NCBI GenBank assembly: GCA_948787875.1 | Contig: CAQFKO010000003.1 | Coordinates: forward strand, 1-48,194 | From: an uncultured Eubacteriales bacterium | GTDB lineage: Bacteria > Bacillota > Clostridia > Christensenellales > UBA1242 | Reading direction: 5' to 3' | Length of the DNA: 48,194 nucleotides | Shown: one piece after another, positions 8,407 to 17,008 of the stretch | How the letters are laid out: each line of letters begins with the position of its first letter | Position numbering within the stretch: position 1 is the first letter of the stretch | Translations under genes and position numbers: made by a program | The notes under the pieces: model-generated | What the model saw: the letters and a program-made list of their open reading frames with translations, nothing else | Told to the model about the DNA's origin: nothing | Database searches by the model: none

Positions 8407-9992
8407 TTGATAAAATTACCAATTCAAAGACCAACAGAAGCGGAAAAGTTTCTAATAACAACATTTTAACAGTAAAACTTCGAACAGAACGAAATAGACT
8501 TGCTCCGCTTAAATTCATAACAATAATATTTTTGGTTTTGGGGCAGGTGGCAATACTTGCTTTGGCACATTTATTTTTGTTGTCGGTTTTTAAATGGTTT
8601 GTCGGTCTTTCAATGATTCTTAGCTTTATAACGGCAATTTATATTTTGTCTTCAAACAAAAACAGCGGTTCAAAAGCGGTTTGGGTTTTGGTTGTAATGA
8701 TATTTTTCTTGTTTGGATATTTGATTTATTTTATGTCAGATGACAGATTTTCTTTTTATAGGTCAAGAAAAAGATATAACAAAATTTATGAAGAGAGCAA
8801 AGAATTTGAACAAAATGCAGACAACTTTGAAATAGAAAATAAACAAATTGAAGCAAGTTGTAAATTTTTGAAATCTGCGGGAGGTTTTGACTGTTATTCA
8901 AAAACAAATTTAAAATATTATTCAAGTGGCACACTACTGTTTGACTCAATTATTGAAGAACTAGAAAAAGCTCAACAATTTATTTTTATCGAATATTATA
9001 TTATTTCAGACGGAATATTATTTTCAAGAATTCTTGATATTTTAAAGAAAAAAGCACAAGAAGGAGTTGAAATAAAAATTATCTATGACGACCTTGGCAG
9101 CATGAATTCACTTTCTTTTAAAACAAAAAAGGAAATGAAAAACGCAGGCATTAAGTTCGGAAAATTCAATCCGCTTGTTTCAAGGTTTAGCGTGGCTCTC
9201 AATTTTCGTGACCACCGAAAAATTGTTGTTATTGACGGAAAGGTAGCTTTTACGGGCGGTGCAAATCTTGCTGACGAATATATTAATGAAAAGCGACTTC
9301 ACGGTTATTGGAAAGATAGTGGAATAAAACTTTCGGGAAAAGCAGTTGATAACTTTACACTCGCATTTTTAAGGCAATGGAAATTTGTTAAAAAAGAAGA
9401 TGTAAATTATAAAAATTATTTTAAAAAGGCGGAAGACAAAAATAATTCAAGCACTGTTGTTCCGTTTGTTGACGGGCTTAATTTTAATGTTAGAATAGGC
9501 AAGGGGTTGGTGGAAAGTATAATTTGCAATGCCACAAAAAAACTTTGGATAATGACTCCATATTTTGTTCCTGACGACACAATAACGAATTTGCTTTTGC
9601 AAAAGGCTATGTCTGGCGTTGATGTAAGAATTGTTTTGCCGGAAGTTGCCGATAAAAAAATTGTTTATATTGCTTCAAGAAACAACGCAGAAAAACTTAT
9701 TTCGGGTGGCGTAAAGATTTTTACAATGAAAAACAGTTTTGTTCACAGCAAACTTGTGATTTCGGAAAACAGCGCTTTGGTGGGTTCGATAAACATAGAT
9801 TTAAGAAGTTTTTATCAACAATTTGAAAGTGCAGTTTTTACAGACGACAAATCGGTTTTGAAAGATATTACAAAAGACTTTGAAAATGTGTTTTCGGTAA
9901 GCACAAAGGTTGAAGAAGAAAACAGCCAAAACAAAAAGCTTTCAACAAGAATTGTTGCCGGAATATTGCGTATTATAATGCCGTTTATGTAA
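8403..9992 (+). CDS. cls: Cardiolipin synthase (phospholipase D superfamily)
   Basis: 529 residues. N-terminal membrane helices (about 38-110) are followed by two PLD domains. The first HKD motif is HRKIVVIDG with GGANLADEY (about residue 270). The second is HSKLVISEN with GSINIDLRS (about 447), where Glu sits in place of the usual Asp while His and Lys are kept. The enzyme joins two phosphatidylglycerols, giving cardiolipin and glycerol, at the inner membrane. The GTG start at 8403 has CAAGGAG eight bases upstream and overlaps the preceding gene. Confidence 0.92.
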   Translation: MIDKITNSKTNRSGKVSNNNILTVKLRTERNRLAPLKFITIIFLVLGQVAILALAHLFLLSVFKWFVGLSMILSFITAIYILSSNKNSGSKAVWVLVVMIFFLFGYLIYFMSDDRFSFYRSRKRYNKIYEESKEFEQNADNFEIENKQIEASCKFLKSAGGFDCYSKTNLKYYSSGTLLFDSIIEELEKAQQFIFIEYYIISDGILFSRILDILKKKAQEGVEIKIIYDDLGSMNSLSFKTKKEMKNAGIKFGKFNPLVSRFSVALNFRDHRKIVVIDGKVAFTGGANLADEYINEKRLHGYWKDSGIKLSGKAVDNFTLAFLRQWKFVKKEDVNYKNYFKKAEDKNNSSTVVPFVDGLNFNVRIGKGLVESIICNATKKLWIMTPYFVPDDTITNLLLQKAMSGVDVRIVLPEVADKKIVYIASRNNAEKLISGGVKIFTMKNSFVHSKLVISENSALVGSINIDLRSFYQQFESAVFTDDKSVLKDITKDFENVFSVSTKVEEENSQNKKLSTRIVAGILRIIMPFM

Positions 9993-10110
9993 TTGCAAAC
10001 AAAGTTAAAAAAAATAAAGTCCATATAATTTTTGTAAATTTATAAATTTGGCTATTATAAATTAAATCAGAATAGGGCGATAATTAAAATGTAGAAATAA
10101 TTGTAAACAA

Positions 10111-10140
10111 AAAAGAGAGCGGTTTTGCTCTCTTTTAATT
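10111..10140. terminator. Bidirectional intrinsic terminator
   Basis: AAAAGAGAGC (10111-10120) pairs perfectly with GCTCTCTTTT (10127-10136), loop GGTTTT. It separates convergent cls and the Pr6Pr-like gene. Confidence 0.85.
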
Positions 10141-10150
10141 GTAAAAAAAT

Positions 10151-11242
10151 TTATCTTTCGGTTTCGGTTGTTTCGTTTTTTGTTTCGCTGTTTTGGGTTT
10201 TATTTTCTGAAACAACTTTTCCTTTTTTAACTTGTTTTGCTTTTGCCTTTGCATCATGATAATCTTTTTTTGCTTGTTTGGCATTAAGCTTTGCTTGTTT
10301 TGCGTCTTCTTTTGCCTTAATTTCTGCTTCGATTTTTGCTTGCTTGGCTTGTTTTGCCGCATCAAGTTTTGCTTGTTTTTGTGCATCTTTTGCTTTCATT
10401 TCTGCTTCAATTTCGGCAGTGTAGGTTTCTATTTTAGATTCTTGCTCGTCTTTTTTTGCTTGTTTTTTTGCTTGTTTGCGTGCCTTGGTTTCAAGCTTTT
10501 TGGCAACTTTGTTTTCGATTTTTTCTTTCTTGTAATGAGCTTTTGCTTGTTTTCTTGCAATCTTTCTAAGTTTTCTCTCTTCCGCAAATCGCTTATAGTT
10601 TGGAATGTTGTCAAGAATACAAATCAAATAGCCAAAGGTTACAAAGCCTCCGCAAAGTGCAAATACCCAAAGTCCAACGCCGTTATAGCCAAGTTCTGCA
10701 ACATTTAAGAAAAAATAAGGATAAACAACTTGCCATTCGGCAGGTGCAATTATGTTGTCTAAAATAAAGCCACGAATTAAAATAAATGCAATATACATAA
10801 TAGGGAATATCAAAATTTCTAAGGCATAATACCATCTTGTGTTGTTGTGTTTTGCAAATAAAATCCAATCAAGCCAAAACAAAATAGGGCAAACAAAATG
10901 GAACAAAACATTTAATGCGTCTGTCCAATAGCTAACAGAGGTTATGTCAAACAAAATGGTGTTGGCTATTAAAAAAGTAACTAAAATATCAATAAGTGCA
11001 GCAAACTTGATTCCGCCGTCAATATCTTCATTTCCGCGAATGTCATTTTTGTTGAGTTTCACAATAGTGCCGATAATTTCGGCGATAACAACAAGCATAC
11101 AAAAATAGTTAGATAGATTTGTATAAAAAACATAAAAGTTTGGTTTTGGAGTTTCAATGCCCAATGACAATATTGTTGCAGAAAGCATAACGCACAATAT
11201 CGCCACTCTTCCAAACAGATGTATAAATCTATTTTTAATCAT
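10151..11242 (-). CDS. Pr6Pr-like membrane protein with long charged coiled-coil tail
   Basis: 363 residues. The first 215 or so form six or seven membrane helices with the features of the Pr6Pr family: FYTNLSNYFCML, then HFVCPILFWLDWILF and an IRGFI segment. The last 145 residues are almost entirely Lys, Ala, Glu and Gln with recurring KQAK and KAKE units, predicted to be one long cytoplasmic helix. The tail is low complexity and spawns spurious frames on both strands. Function unknown. Its own promoter is at 11266-11294. Confidence 0.75.
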   Translation of the reverse strand: MIKNRFIHLFGRVAILCVMLSATILSLGIETPKPNFYVFYTNLSNYFCMLVVIAEIIGTIVKLNKNDIRGNEDIDGGIKFAALIDILVTFLIANTILFDITSVSYWTDALNVLFHFVCPILFWLDWILFAKHNNTRWYYALEILIFPIMYIAFILIRGFILDNIIAPAEWQVVYPYFFLNVAELGYNGVGLWVFALCGGFVTFGYLICILDNIPNYKRFAEERKLRKIARKQAKAHYKKEKIENKVAKKLETKARKQAKKQAKKDEQESKIETYTAEIEAEMKAKDAQKQAKLDAAKQAKQAKIEAEIKAKEDAKQAKLNAKQAKKDYHDAKAKAKQVKKGKVVSENKTQNSETKNETTETER

Positions 11243-11265
11243 GTTAAATCCTCTCAGTTTAATTT

Positions 11266-11294
11266 ATTATAAAATAATGCTGATTATGGGTAAA
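11266..11294 (-). promoter_or_regulatory. Promoter of the Pr6Pr-like gene
   Basis: Minus strand: -35 TTTACC (11289-11294), 17-bp spacer, consensus -10 TATAAT (11266-11271). Confidence 0.55.
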
Positions 11295-11541
11295 AAGTGC
11301 AAAATTATATAAAAACTTTCCCTTCTTGTGGCTATTATATCATGCTTTTTTGCGTTTTTCAAGAGTAAATGACAAAATTTTTATTATTTTTTCATAACAT
11401 CACAAGTTCGACAATTTTTGCAAACTTTATTATAAATTTGTAATATTTTGTTATTTTGCAAAATTTGATTTTCTATATTTTGTGATTGTGTTATAATTAA
11501 TATGTTAACTTAAAGTTAAAAATCATAAAAAAGGAGAACTT

Positions 11542-12429
11542 ATGCAAAAATCAAAGGTGTATTTTACAAAAGATTTATCTGGTGAAGGGCTTATAAAAAT
11601 TTATGAGGCATTAAAAACACAGCTAAAAGGCAAAGTTGCGGTTAAAATTTCTTCGGGAGAGCCGGGTGGACACAATTTTTTGAATCCAAAGCTAATTGAG
11701 CCTCTTGTAAGCAAGCTTGGCGGAACAATTGTTGAGTGCAACACGGCATACAGGGGCAGGCGTTTTGATACAGAAGAGCATTATAAAGCAATAAAAGAGC
11801 ATGGATTTATGGATGTTGCTCCATGTGATATTTTGGACGCAGAAGAAGACATAAAAATTCCTATTTCAAAAGGTAAGCATTTAAAAGGTTATAATATTGT
11901 GGGAAGCCATATAAAAAATTATGACAGCATGCTTATGCTTTCTCATTTTAAAGGGCATCAAATGGGAGGTTTTGGCGGAGCGTTAAAGAACATGAGTATC
12001 GGCGTTGCTTCCAAAAACGGAAAGGCTTGGATTCATTCGGTGGGAAGAACCGAAGACCCTGACAAAACTTGGAATTACACAGAAGACCAAGATGGCTTTT
12101 TGGAGGGCATGGCAGAGGCTTGCAGAGGGGTGGTTGACTTTTTTGGGGAAGAGAACATGGCATATATAAATGTTGCAAACAATCTTTCAATCGACTGTGA
12201 CTGCAATGCACACCCAAAAGCTCCGGAAATGGAGGATATTGGTATTTTTGCTTCGCTTGACCCTGTTGCACTTGACCAATGTTGTTTTGATATTATTATC
12301 AATTCAGAAGATAAAGGAAAAGCATCGCTTGTTGCAAGAATGCTTAAACTTCACGCTATTCACACAGTTGAAGAAGCACATAATCTTGGTCTTGGCTCTC
12401 GCGAATATGAAGTTGTTAATATTGATTAG
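11542..12429 (+). CDS. DUF362 domain protein
   Basis: 295 residues. It shows the DUF362 pattern: KVAVKISSGEPGGHNFLNP, HFKGHQMGGFGGALKNMSIG and a C-terminal DPVALDQCCFDII. Many DUF362 proteins carry a fused 4Fe-4S ferredoxin domain; this one does not, although it has cysteines in DCDCNAHP and QCCF. The biochemical role of the family is not settled. RBS AAAGGAG before the ATG. It is the first gene of a tight three-gene operon with an ECF S-component and DUF1893. Confidence 0.85.
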   Translation: MQKSKVYFTKDLSGEGLIKIYEALKTQLKGKVAVKISSGEPGGHNFLNPKLIEPLVSKLGGTIVECNTAYRGRRFDTEEHYKAIKEHGFMDVAPCDILDAEEDIKIPISKGKHLKGYNIVGSHIKNYDSMLMLSHFKGHQMGGFGGALKNMSIGVASKNGKAWIHSVGRTEDPDKTWNYTEDQDGFLEGMAEACRGVVDFFGEENMAYINVANNLSIDCDCNAHPKAPEMEDIGIFASLDPVALDQCCFDIIINSEDKGKASLVARMLKLHAIHTVEEAHNLGLGSREYEVVNID

Positions 12430-12449
12430 TTTTAAGGAGATTTTATTTT

Positions 12450-13028
12450 ATGATAGATGCTATTTTGATTAAAAAGAGTGCAACTGCAAAAATTGCCGTA
12501 AAGTCTATTGTGGCACTTTGTTTGATAGTTTCGGCAGTTGTGTTGCCTCAAATTGTGCACATTGCTATGGGAGCTGATGGCGGAATAATGCTTCTTCCAA
12601 TGTATTTGCCTGTGCTTGTTGCGGGTGTTTTGCTTGGTTGGAGGTTTGGGCTTGGCGTCGCAGTTTTGTCGCCATTAGTAAGTTTTTGCTTAACGGCAAT
12701 TTTTGCCAGCCCCATGCCTGCTCTTGCAAGGCTTCCGTTTATGATAATTGAGCTTTCTGTTTTTGCCACAGTTTCGGGATTGTTTTCAAAAAAGATTTCA
12801 AAAAACTCCGCATTTTCTTTTGTGGCAGTGATTTTGGCAATCGTTGCGGGAAGATTATCTTTCTTAGCTCTTGTTGCAATTTTTGAAAGTGTTTCGGTTT
12901 TGTCGGTAAGTGCCGTATTATCTCAAATTCAAGCAGGGCTTTTCGGAGTTTTGCTTCAAGCAACTGTTGTTCCGCTTTTGGCAATAGTGCTTTCAAAGTT
13001 TATTAAAAAAGAGGAAGCTAATGAATAA
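12450..13028 (+). CDS. ECF transporter S component
   Basis: 192 residues with about six membrane helices. The glycine-rich, small-residue helices (PMYLPVLVAGVLLGWRFGLG, then LSPLVSFCLT and PMPALARLPFMIIEL) are typical of substrate-binding S components of energy-coupling-factor vitamin transporters. It would pair with a shared EcfA/A'/T module encoded elsewhere. The substrate cannot be read from sequence. TAAGGAG precedes the ATG, 20 bases after the DUF362 stop; its end overlaps the DUF1893 start by 8 bases. Confidence 0.8.
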   Translation: MIDAILIKKSATAKIAVKSIVALCLIVSAVVLPQIVHIAMGADGGIMLLPMYLPVLVAGVLLGWRFGLGVAVLSPLVSFCLTAIFASPMPALARLPFMIIELSVFATVSGLFSKKISKNSAFSFVAVILAIVAGRLSFLALVAIFESVSVLSVSAVLSQIQAGLFGVLLQATVVPLLAIVLSKFIKKEEANE

Positions 13029-13443
13029 TCTTGAAAGGGCAAAACAACTTTTAAATAATAACAAAACTTGTGTGCTTGTTTGTGGTGACAAGGTTTATGA
13101 TTCGGAAGAGAGCGGAATAAAGCCAATGCTTAATTTTATTGAAAATAATATTAATTTGAAAGGCTTTTCGGTTGCCGACAAAATTGTAGGAAAGGCGGCT
13201 GCTTTGCTGTTTGTGCAAGCGGGAATAACCGAGGTTTTTGCAAAAACCATAAGCAAGGCAGGCACGGAGATATTAAATAAGTTTAATATCAAATTTGAAT
13301 ATGATATTTTGGCGGAATATATTGTAAATAGAAAGGGTGATGGTATTTGCCCGATGGAGCAAGCGGTGAGTGATACAGATGACCCAAACAAAGCTTATTT
13401 GCTTTTAAGGGCAAAAGTGGAAACTTTAAAAAACAAAAAATAA
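13021..13443 (+). CDS. DUF1893 domain protein
   Basis: 140 residues, single domain. Matches the DUF1893 pattern: ERAKQLLNNNKTCVLVCGD near the N-terminus, then GFSVADKIVGKAAALLFV and a C-terminal GDGICPMEQAV. The fold is related to nucleotide deaminases, but activity is not established for the family. Its ATG lies inside the end of the ECF gene, so translation is coupled. The operon arrangement suggests a shared pathway with the DUF362 protein and the transporter. Confidence 0.85.
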   Translation: MNNLERAKQLLNNNKTCVLVCGDKVYDSEESGIKPMLNFIENNINLKGFSVADKIVGKAAALLFVQAGITEVFAKTISKAGTEILNKFNIKFEYDILAEYIVNRKGDGICPMEQAVSDTDDPNKAYLLLRAKVETLKNKK

Positions 13444-13495
13444 AACGCAAGGATTTATTCTTTGCGAAAAAATTTAATTTTTTATTTAAAATATA

Positions 13496-13545
13496 AAAAC
13501 AGCTTGTTGTGCTTCTGTTTTGAAGATAGCAAGCTGTTTTTTGTT
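13496..13545 (+). terminator. Intrinsic terminator of the DUF362 operon
   Basis: AAAACAGCTTG (13496-13506) pairs with CAAGCTGTTTT (13530-13540), with an inner CTTC/GAAG pairing and T-run after. A weaker CGCAA/TTGCG hairpin lies upstream at about 13446-13466. Confidence 0.7.
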
Positions 13546-13640
13546 GAAAAGCTTTGTGTTATTTTTATTATTTCATTTTTTTAATATTGTTTTTGTTAAC
13601 ACAAAATCAATTCCTATTCTCATACATTGCTCCTAAAAAA

Positions 13641-14234
13641 TTAATCATTTATCTGTTTTAATAAGTCTTCAAGCTCGTTAAGCTCAAAAACACCTGCGTC
13701 AAAATTAAAGTGCCCTTTTCCGTAAATAAGCATAGGTTTTGAGCCGATAGCAGTTGAATACTTTTCCAAATTATCTTGATTGTAAAATATATCATTATCA
13801 CAAAACAGAGAATATTTTGGAAATGGTTTTGCCTTAAAACTTTCAAATTGCTCGGCAGTTGGCTTGAATAATTTTGAGGTGGGTTCAAACGAAAATGCAC
13901 GCTCTGGGGCAGAGGATTTTAGGTCGTTAATATCAAAGGGTGCGGCACATGAAATGTATGCTTTTATATCAAGATTTTTTTCGGTTAAATATTTAACGAC
14001 AAACTGAGTGCCAAGGGATTGCCCCACAAAAATTGTGTTTTTGTTTATGTGCGATAAAATGTTTTTGTCAAAATATTCTTTCCACATTTCATAAGTAATG
14101 TTTTCTCTGTAACTTCCAAGTGACGGCATAAAAACAGTTAAGCCAAGCTCATTCTCACAAAATTCTTTAAGGTGAGGGAAGTATGGTTCTTTTTCTATTC
14201 CGCCAATGCCGTGGACTATAACAATGTTTTTCAT
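13641..14234 (-). CDS. RBBP9/YdeN-type alpha/beta serine hydrolase
   Basis: 197 residues from the ATG at 14234, chosen because AAGGAG lies 10 bases upstream; the frame runs further 5' without a ribosome site. It starts IVIVHGIGG. The nucleophile elbow is GQSLGT, followed by an Asp in CDNDIF and a His in GKGHFN, giving a full triad. The size and the short N-terminus match the RBBP9/YdeN group of small serine hydrolases, whose substrates are mostly unknown. Cytoplasmic, monocistronic. Confidence 0.85.
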   Translation of the reverse strand: MKNIVIVHGIGGIEKEPYFPHLKEFCENELGLTVFMPSLGSYRENITYEMWKEYFDKNILSHINKNTIFVGQSLGTQFVVKYLTEKNLDIKAYISCAAPFDINDLKSSAPERAFSFEPTSKLFKPTAEQFESFKAKPFPKYSLFCDNDIFYNQDNLEKYSTAIGSKPMLIYGKGHFNFDAGVFELNELEDLLKQIND

Positions 14235-14380
14235 AAATTTTTTGCTCCTTAAAATTTGTTGTCTTTGCTCCAACCGTGTGCAACATTTGGATAGCAAGTT
14301 TCTTTAATACATTTATTTTAAATAATCAATAAATTTATTAAAGTCTTTTTCCATAAATACATTATAACAAAAATAAAAAA

Positions 14381-14421
14381 AATTTCAAACTTAAATCTTG
14401 AAAAAAATTAAGTTTGAAATT
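14381..14421 (-). terminator. AT-rich terminator-like hairpin after the ATP-grasp gene
   Basis: Perfect 14-bp inverted repeat (14381-14394 with 14408-14421), 13-base loop, followed on the minus strand by a long T-run. The stem is AT-rich, so its strength is uncertain. Confidence 0.55.
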
Positions 14422-14478
14422 AGTTGTGTCGACTAACAACGAAATCTTTTTTTGATTTTCTTCGTTTGATTTTGCGAT

Positions 14479-15309
14479 TTATTTATTATCCGTATACTTA
14501 TAAACAGCATGTTTAAAATTTTTTAAAAATTTATTTAATGTTTCTTTACAAAGTAATGGCAAACTTAAATTTGGATTAGAGTCTGCAAATTCTAATATAA
14601 TCATTTCATCTTCGCTCAATCTCAAAAAATCAACTCGATTAAAACTACAACTAGCTTTGTTTAAATTTATGATTTCAACCGCCTGATCTATAAATTTTTG
14701 ATCTGGCACAAGCTCATGTGGAGTTGGATACTCTGGCCACTTGCTTGGTGTATATTCTAACGCATATTGAAATCGATTATCCACAAAATACAACTGTACT
14801 TCAGATATAAATTTTATTTTAGGTTGTAAAACTTCGTCTTTTAAGGTTAAAGTACCTAAATCATTGTATGTAATTTGTTGCATATCAAAACCATCATAAG
14901 AAACATATGGTTTTTTTATATATTTTTCTACGACAGGCAAAATATTAATATCTTCAACATTATTAATTGTCGGCACAACATTATATCCTTTTTTATATAA
15001 CTCAGCCAAATATTTTTTTCCATATTTATCAAAATTGAACTTTCCATCAAGTGAAGATACAATCTTACAATTAGATTCAGTAACTTTATTTAAAAATTTT
15101 TCCAATTCGTTAAAGTAATTTTTGTATGTATTTTCGTTTAAATCCCATGCATTCTTTAAAATAATCAAATCATAAACATTTTTAAATTCAAATTGAATTG
15201 GAAAATCTAATAGATCTACTTTGTGTCCATCTTCCGCAAAAGATTTTGCAATTATATAGTCTTCTTTTGTACAACATTCTTTGAAACTTGTTAATATTCC
15301 TATCCTCAT
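14479..15309 (-). CDS. ATP-grasp domain protein
   Basis: 276 residues. The N-terminus RIGILTSF and the segment SLDGKFNFDKYGKKYLAELYKKGYNVVPT resemble the RimK/DcsG-type ATP-grasp pre-domain. KKPYVSYDGFDMQQI would hold the ATP-binding Lys. The C-terminal FNRVDFLRLSEDEMIILEF followed by ADSNPNLSL matches the metal-binding RVD...LELE...P.L signature of stand-alone ATP-grasp ligases. Such enzymes form amide or ester bonds through an acyl phosphate; the substrate is unknown. AAAAGGAG precedes the ATG. Monocistronic. Confidence 0.72.
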   Translation of the reverse strand: MRIGILTSFKECCTKEDYIIAKSFAEDGHKVDLLDFPIQFEFKNVYDLIILKNAWDLNENTYKNYFNELEKFLNKVTESNCKIVSSLDGKFNFDKYGKKYLAELYKKGYNVVPTINNVEDINILPVVEKYIKKPYVSYDGFDMQQITYNDLGTLTLKDEVLQPKIKFISEVQLYFVDNRFQYALEYTPSKWPEYPTPHELVPDQKFIDQAVEIINLNKASCSFNRVDFLRLSEDEMIILEFADSNPNLSLPLLCKETLNKFLKNFKHAVYKYTDNK

Positions 15310-15327
15310 TTTTCTCCTTTTAAAATA

Positions 15328-15343
15328 TGTTAATTAATTAACA
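15328..15343. promoter_or_regulatory. 16-bp perfect palindrome upstream of the ATP-grasp gene
   Basis: TGTTAATTAATTAACA, 19 bases before the start codon, could be an operator. It is pure low-complexity AT apart from its ends, so chance is possible. The rest of 15344-15603 shows no gene or clear element. Confidence 0.3.
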
Positions 15344-15603
15344 ATAACTCTTGATTTTTTCTTGGAAATCAAATCTTCTTATCGCAAAATCAAAATTTTA
15401 TTTTTGCTTTCTATTAATATTTTGATTATTTTATCAAAAAATCAAAATTTCATCATTTCAGAAAAGACACCAATTTCTTATTTCTTTCAAAATTTTATAT
15501 CTATCTTTCCTTACAATCTGTATACAGTGTCAAAATTTATTCTTCGCCACTGCATGCAGTATGGATTTGTCTTTCTAAAAAAAGACTTTTTATACAATAT
15601 AGT

Positions 15604-15680
15604 TGGTGCTCCACGAGGGATTCGAACCCCCGACCGACCGGTTCGAAGCCGGTTACTCTATCCAGCTGAGCTAGTGGAGC
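15604..15680 (-). tRNA. tRNA-Arg (anticodon UCG), CCA encoded
   Basis: 77 nt on the minus strand. The acceptor GCTCCAC pairs with GTGGAGC. The D arm is GCTC...GAGT. The anticodon stem ACCGG/CCGGT carries the loop CTTCGAA, giving anticodon TCG for CGA codons. The T arm contains TTCGAAT, the discriminator is A, and the 3' CCA is encoded (15604-15606). All four stems close. Confidence 0.95.
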
Positions 15681-15838
15681 AGGTAAGTTTATTATACACA
15701 TTTTTTGTTTGTTGTTGCAATGCTTTTTTGATAATTATTAAAGTTTTAAAAACAATTTTTGATTTTATTTATAATTTTTCAAAATTTACAAATACTAAGA
15801 ATAATGTCGAAAAATATATAAAAATAATGGAGCAAAAT

Positions 15839-15988
15839 ATGAAAAAAAATATAAAAAAAATCAACAACAAAGCATTTAATGAAGCCTTGAAAAAAATTTG
15901 GAAGCCAGGCAAATTTGACCCATACGGAAGTTACAGCGGAGTGTGTCTTGATTATGAACGGCCTGTTCAAGATCAAGACGATTTATAA
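15839..15988 (+). CDS. 49-residue protein of unknown function
   Basis: The ATG at 15839 has GGAG at a suitable distance; an in-frame ATG at 15827 is less well placed. A very basic N-terminus (MKKNIKKINNK) is followed by an acidic tail with FDPYGSYSGVCLDYERPVQD and a terminal DDL. I recall similar GSYTG...PVQDADDL tails in small Bacillota proteins, but cannot verify this here. A strong terminator follows at 16021. The frame is open upstream across the tRNA on the other strand, but that part is not coding. Confidence 0.55.
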   Translation: MKKNIKKINNKAFNEALKKIWKPGKFDPYGSYSGVCLDYERPVQDQDDL

Positions 15989-16020
15989 AAATAAAATTTC
16001 ATTATTTAAAATAAAATTAA

Positions 16021-16067
16021 TTACCAATCAAAAACAAAATAAACTTGTTTTGGTTGGTAATTTTTAT
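16021..16067 (+). terminator. Intrinsic terminator
   Basis: TTACCAATCAAAAACA pairs with TGTTTTGGTTGGTAA (16021-16036 with 16046-16060) with one bulge and one GU or mismatch, followed by TTTTTATTT. It ends the small 15839 gene. Confidence 0.8.
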
Positions 16068-16235
16068 TTATAAAATAATTTGTTTTACTTTCTTATTATG
16101 TTCAAATTATAAAATTAATTATGCAAAAAATTATCTGCTACAAGCTAGTTTATGTATCAAAATTTGTAAAAGTGTAAAAATTTATTAAATATTACAATTC
16201 TTTTACAATTAAGTTTTTATTGCCACAAAAAATTA

Positions 16236-16264
16236 TTTACAATTGCGCAAAAAAATAATATAAT
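16236..16264 (+). promoter_or_regulatory. Promoter of the ABC exporter operon
   Basis: -35 TTTACA (16236-16241), 17-bp spacer, consensus -10 TATAAT (16259-16264), 15 bases before the ATG with GAGG between. Confidence 0.65.
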
Positions 16265-16279
16265 GAATTTGAGGTTAAT

Positions 16280-17008
16280 ATGAAAAAGGAAGAACTCATT
16301 TTTGATGAAAATTATGTCGGCACTCTCACTGTTCAAAGGGTGTCAAAATATTATGGAGAATCGGCGGAAATAAAGGCGCTTGACGAAGTTTCGCTTCAAC
16401 TTTTCGCGGGGCAATTTGTTGTTATTTTGGGTGCGAGTGGAAGCGGAAAGTCAACCCTTTTAAACCTTGTCGGAGGAATGGACACGGTAAGCGACGGAAC
16501 CATTAATATTGCGGGCGTTGATATAACAAGTCTTTCTGAAAAAATGTTTGCAAAATATAGAAGAGAAGTTGTTGGATTTATTTTTCAATTTTATAATTTG
16601 ATGCCAAACTTAACGGCTCTTGAAAATGTTGAACTTTCGGTTCTTCCGGGCGGAATGCTTGCAGAAGAAGCACTTGAAAAAGTGGGGCTGTCTGAGCGCA
16701 AAAATAATTTTCCGTCAGAGCTATCTGGCGGAGAACAGCAAAGGGTTTCTATTGCAAGAGCAATTGTAAAAAATCCTAAGGTGCTTCTTTGTGACGAACC
16801 AACGGGTGCACTTGACAGCAAAACAGGAAAAATGATTATTAAACTTTTGATGGACATAAACAAAAACAAAGATAAAATTATTGTGGTTGTTACTCACAAC
16901 TCTGCAATCGCAGAAGTTGCGGACAGGGTAATAAAACTTTCTGACGGAAAGATTGTAAGTGACGTTTTTCAAAAAAATCCAAAATTGATTGAGGAGATTG
17001 ATTTGTGA
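16280..17008 (+). CDS. ABC transporter ATP-binding protein, MacB/LolD type
   Basis: 242 residues. Walker A GASGSGKST (51-59), signature LSGGEQQRVSIARA (about 147), Walker B VLLCDEPTGALD, H-loop VVVTHNS. The FQFYNLMPNLTALENVEL Q-loop region is typical of the LolD/MacB/FtsE branch. It powers the FtsX-type permease that follows with a four-base overlap (GTGA). Likely role: export or mechanotransmission of a peptide, lipid or toxic compound; the substrate is unknown. Confidence 0.92.
   Translation: MKKEELIFDENYVGTLTVQRVSKYYGESAEIKALDEVSLQLFAGQFVVILGASGSGKSTLLNLVGGMDTVSDGTINIAGVDITSLSEKMFAKYRREVVGFIFQFYNLMPNLTALENVELSVLPGGMLAEEALEKVGLSERKNNFPSELSGGEQQRVSIARAIVKNPKVLLCDEPTGALDSKTGKMIIKLLMDINKNKDKIIVVVTHNSAIAEVADRVIKLSDGKIVSDVFQKNPKLIEEIDL

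Noticed and set aside
10232..10708. Plus-strand frame rich in Cys, Phe and Leu
   Set aside because: It is the antisense of the Lys/Ala/Glu tail of the Pr6Pr-like gene; the composition follows from the low-complexity repeat.
15362..15988. 208-codon open frame across the tRNA-Arg
   Set aside because: It runs antisense through the tRNA and gives the familiar false product with GIRTPDRPVRS; only the last 49 codons have a ribosome site and are annotated separately.
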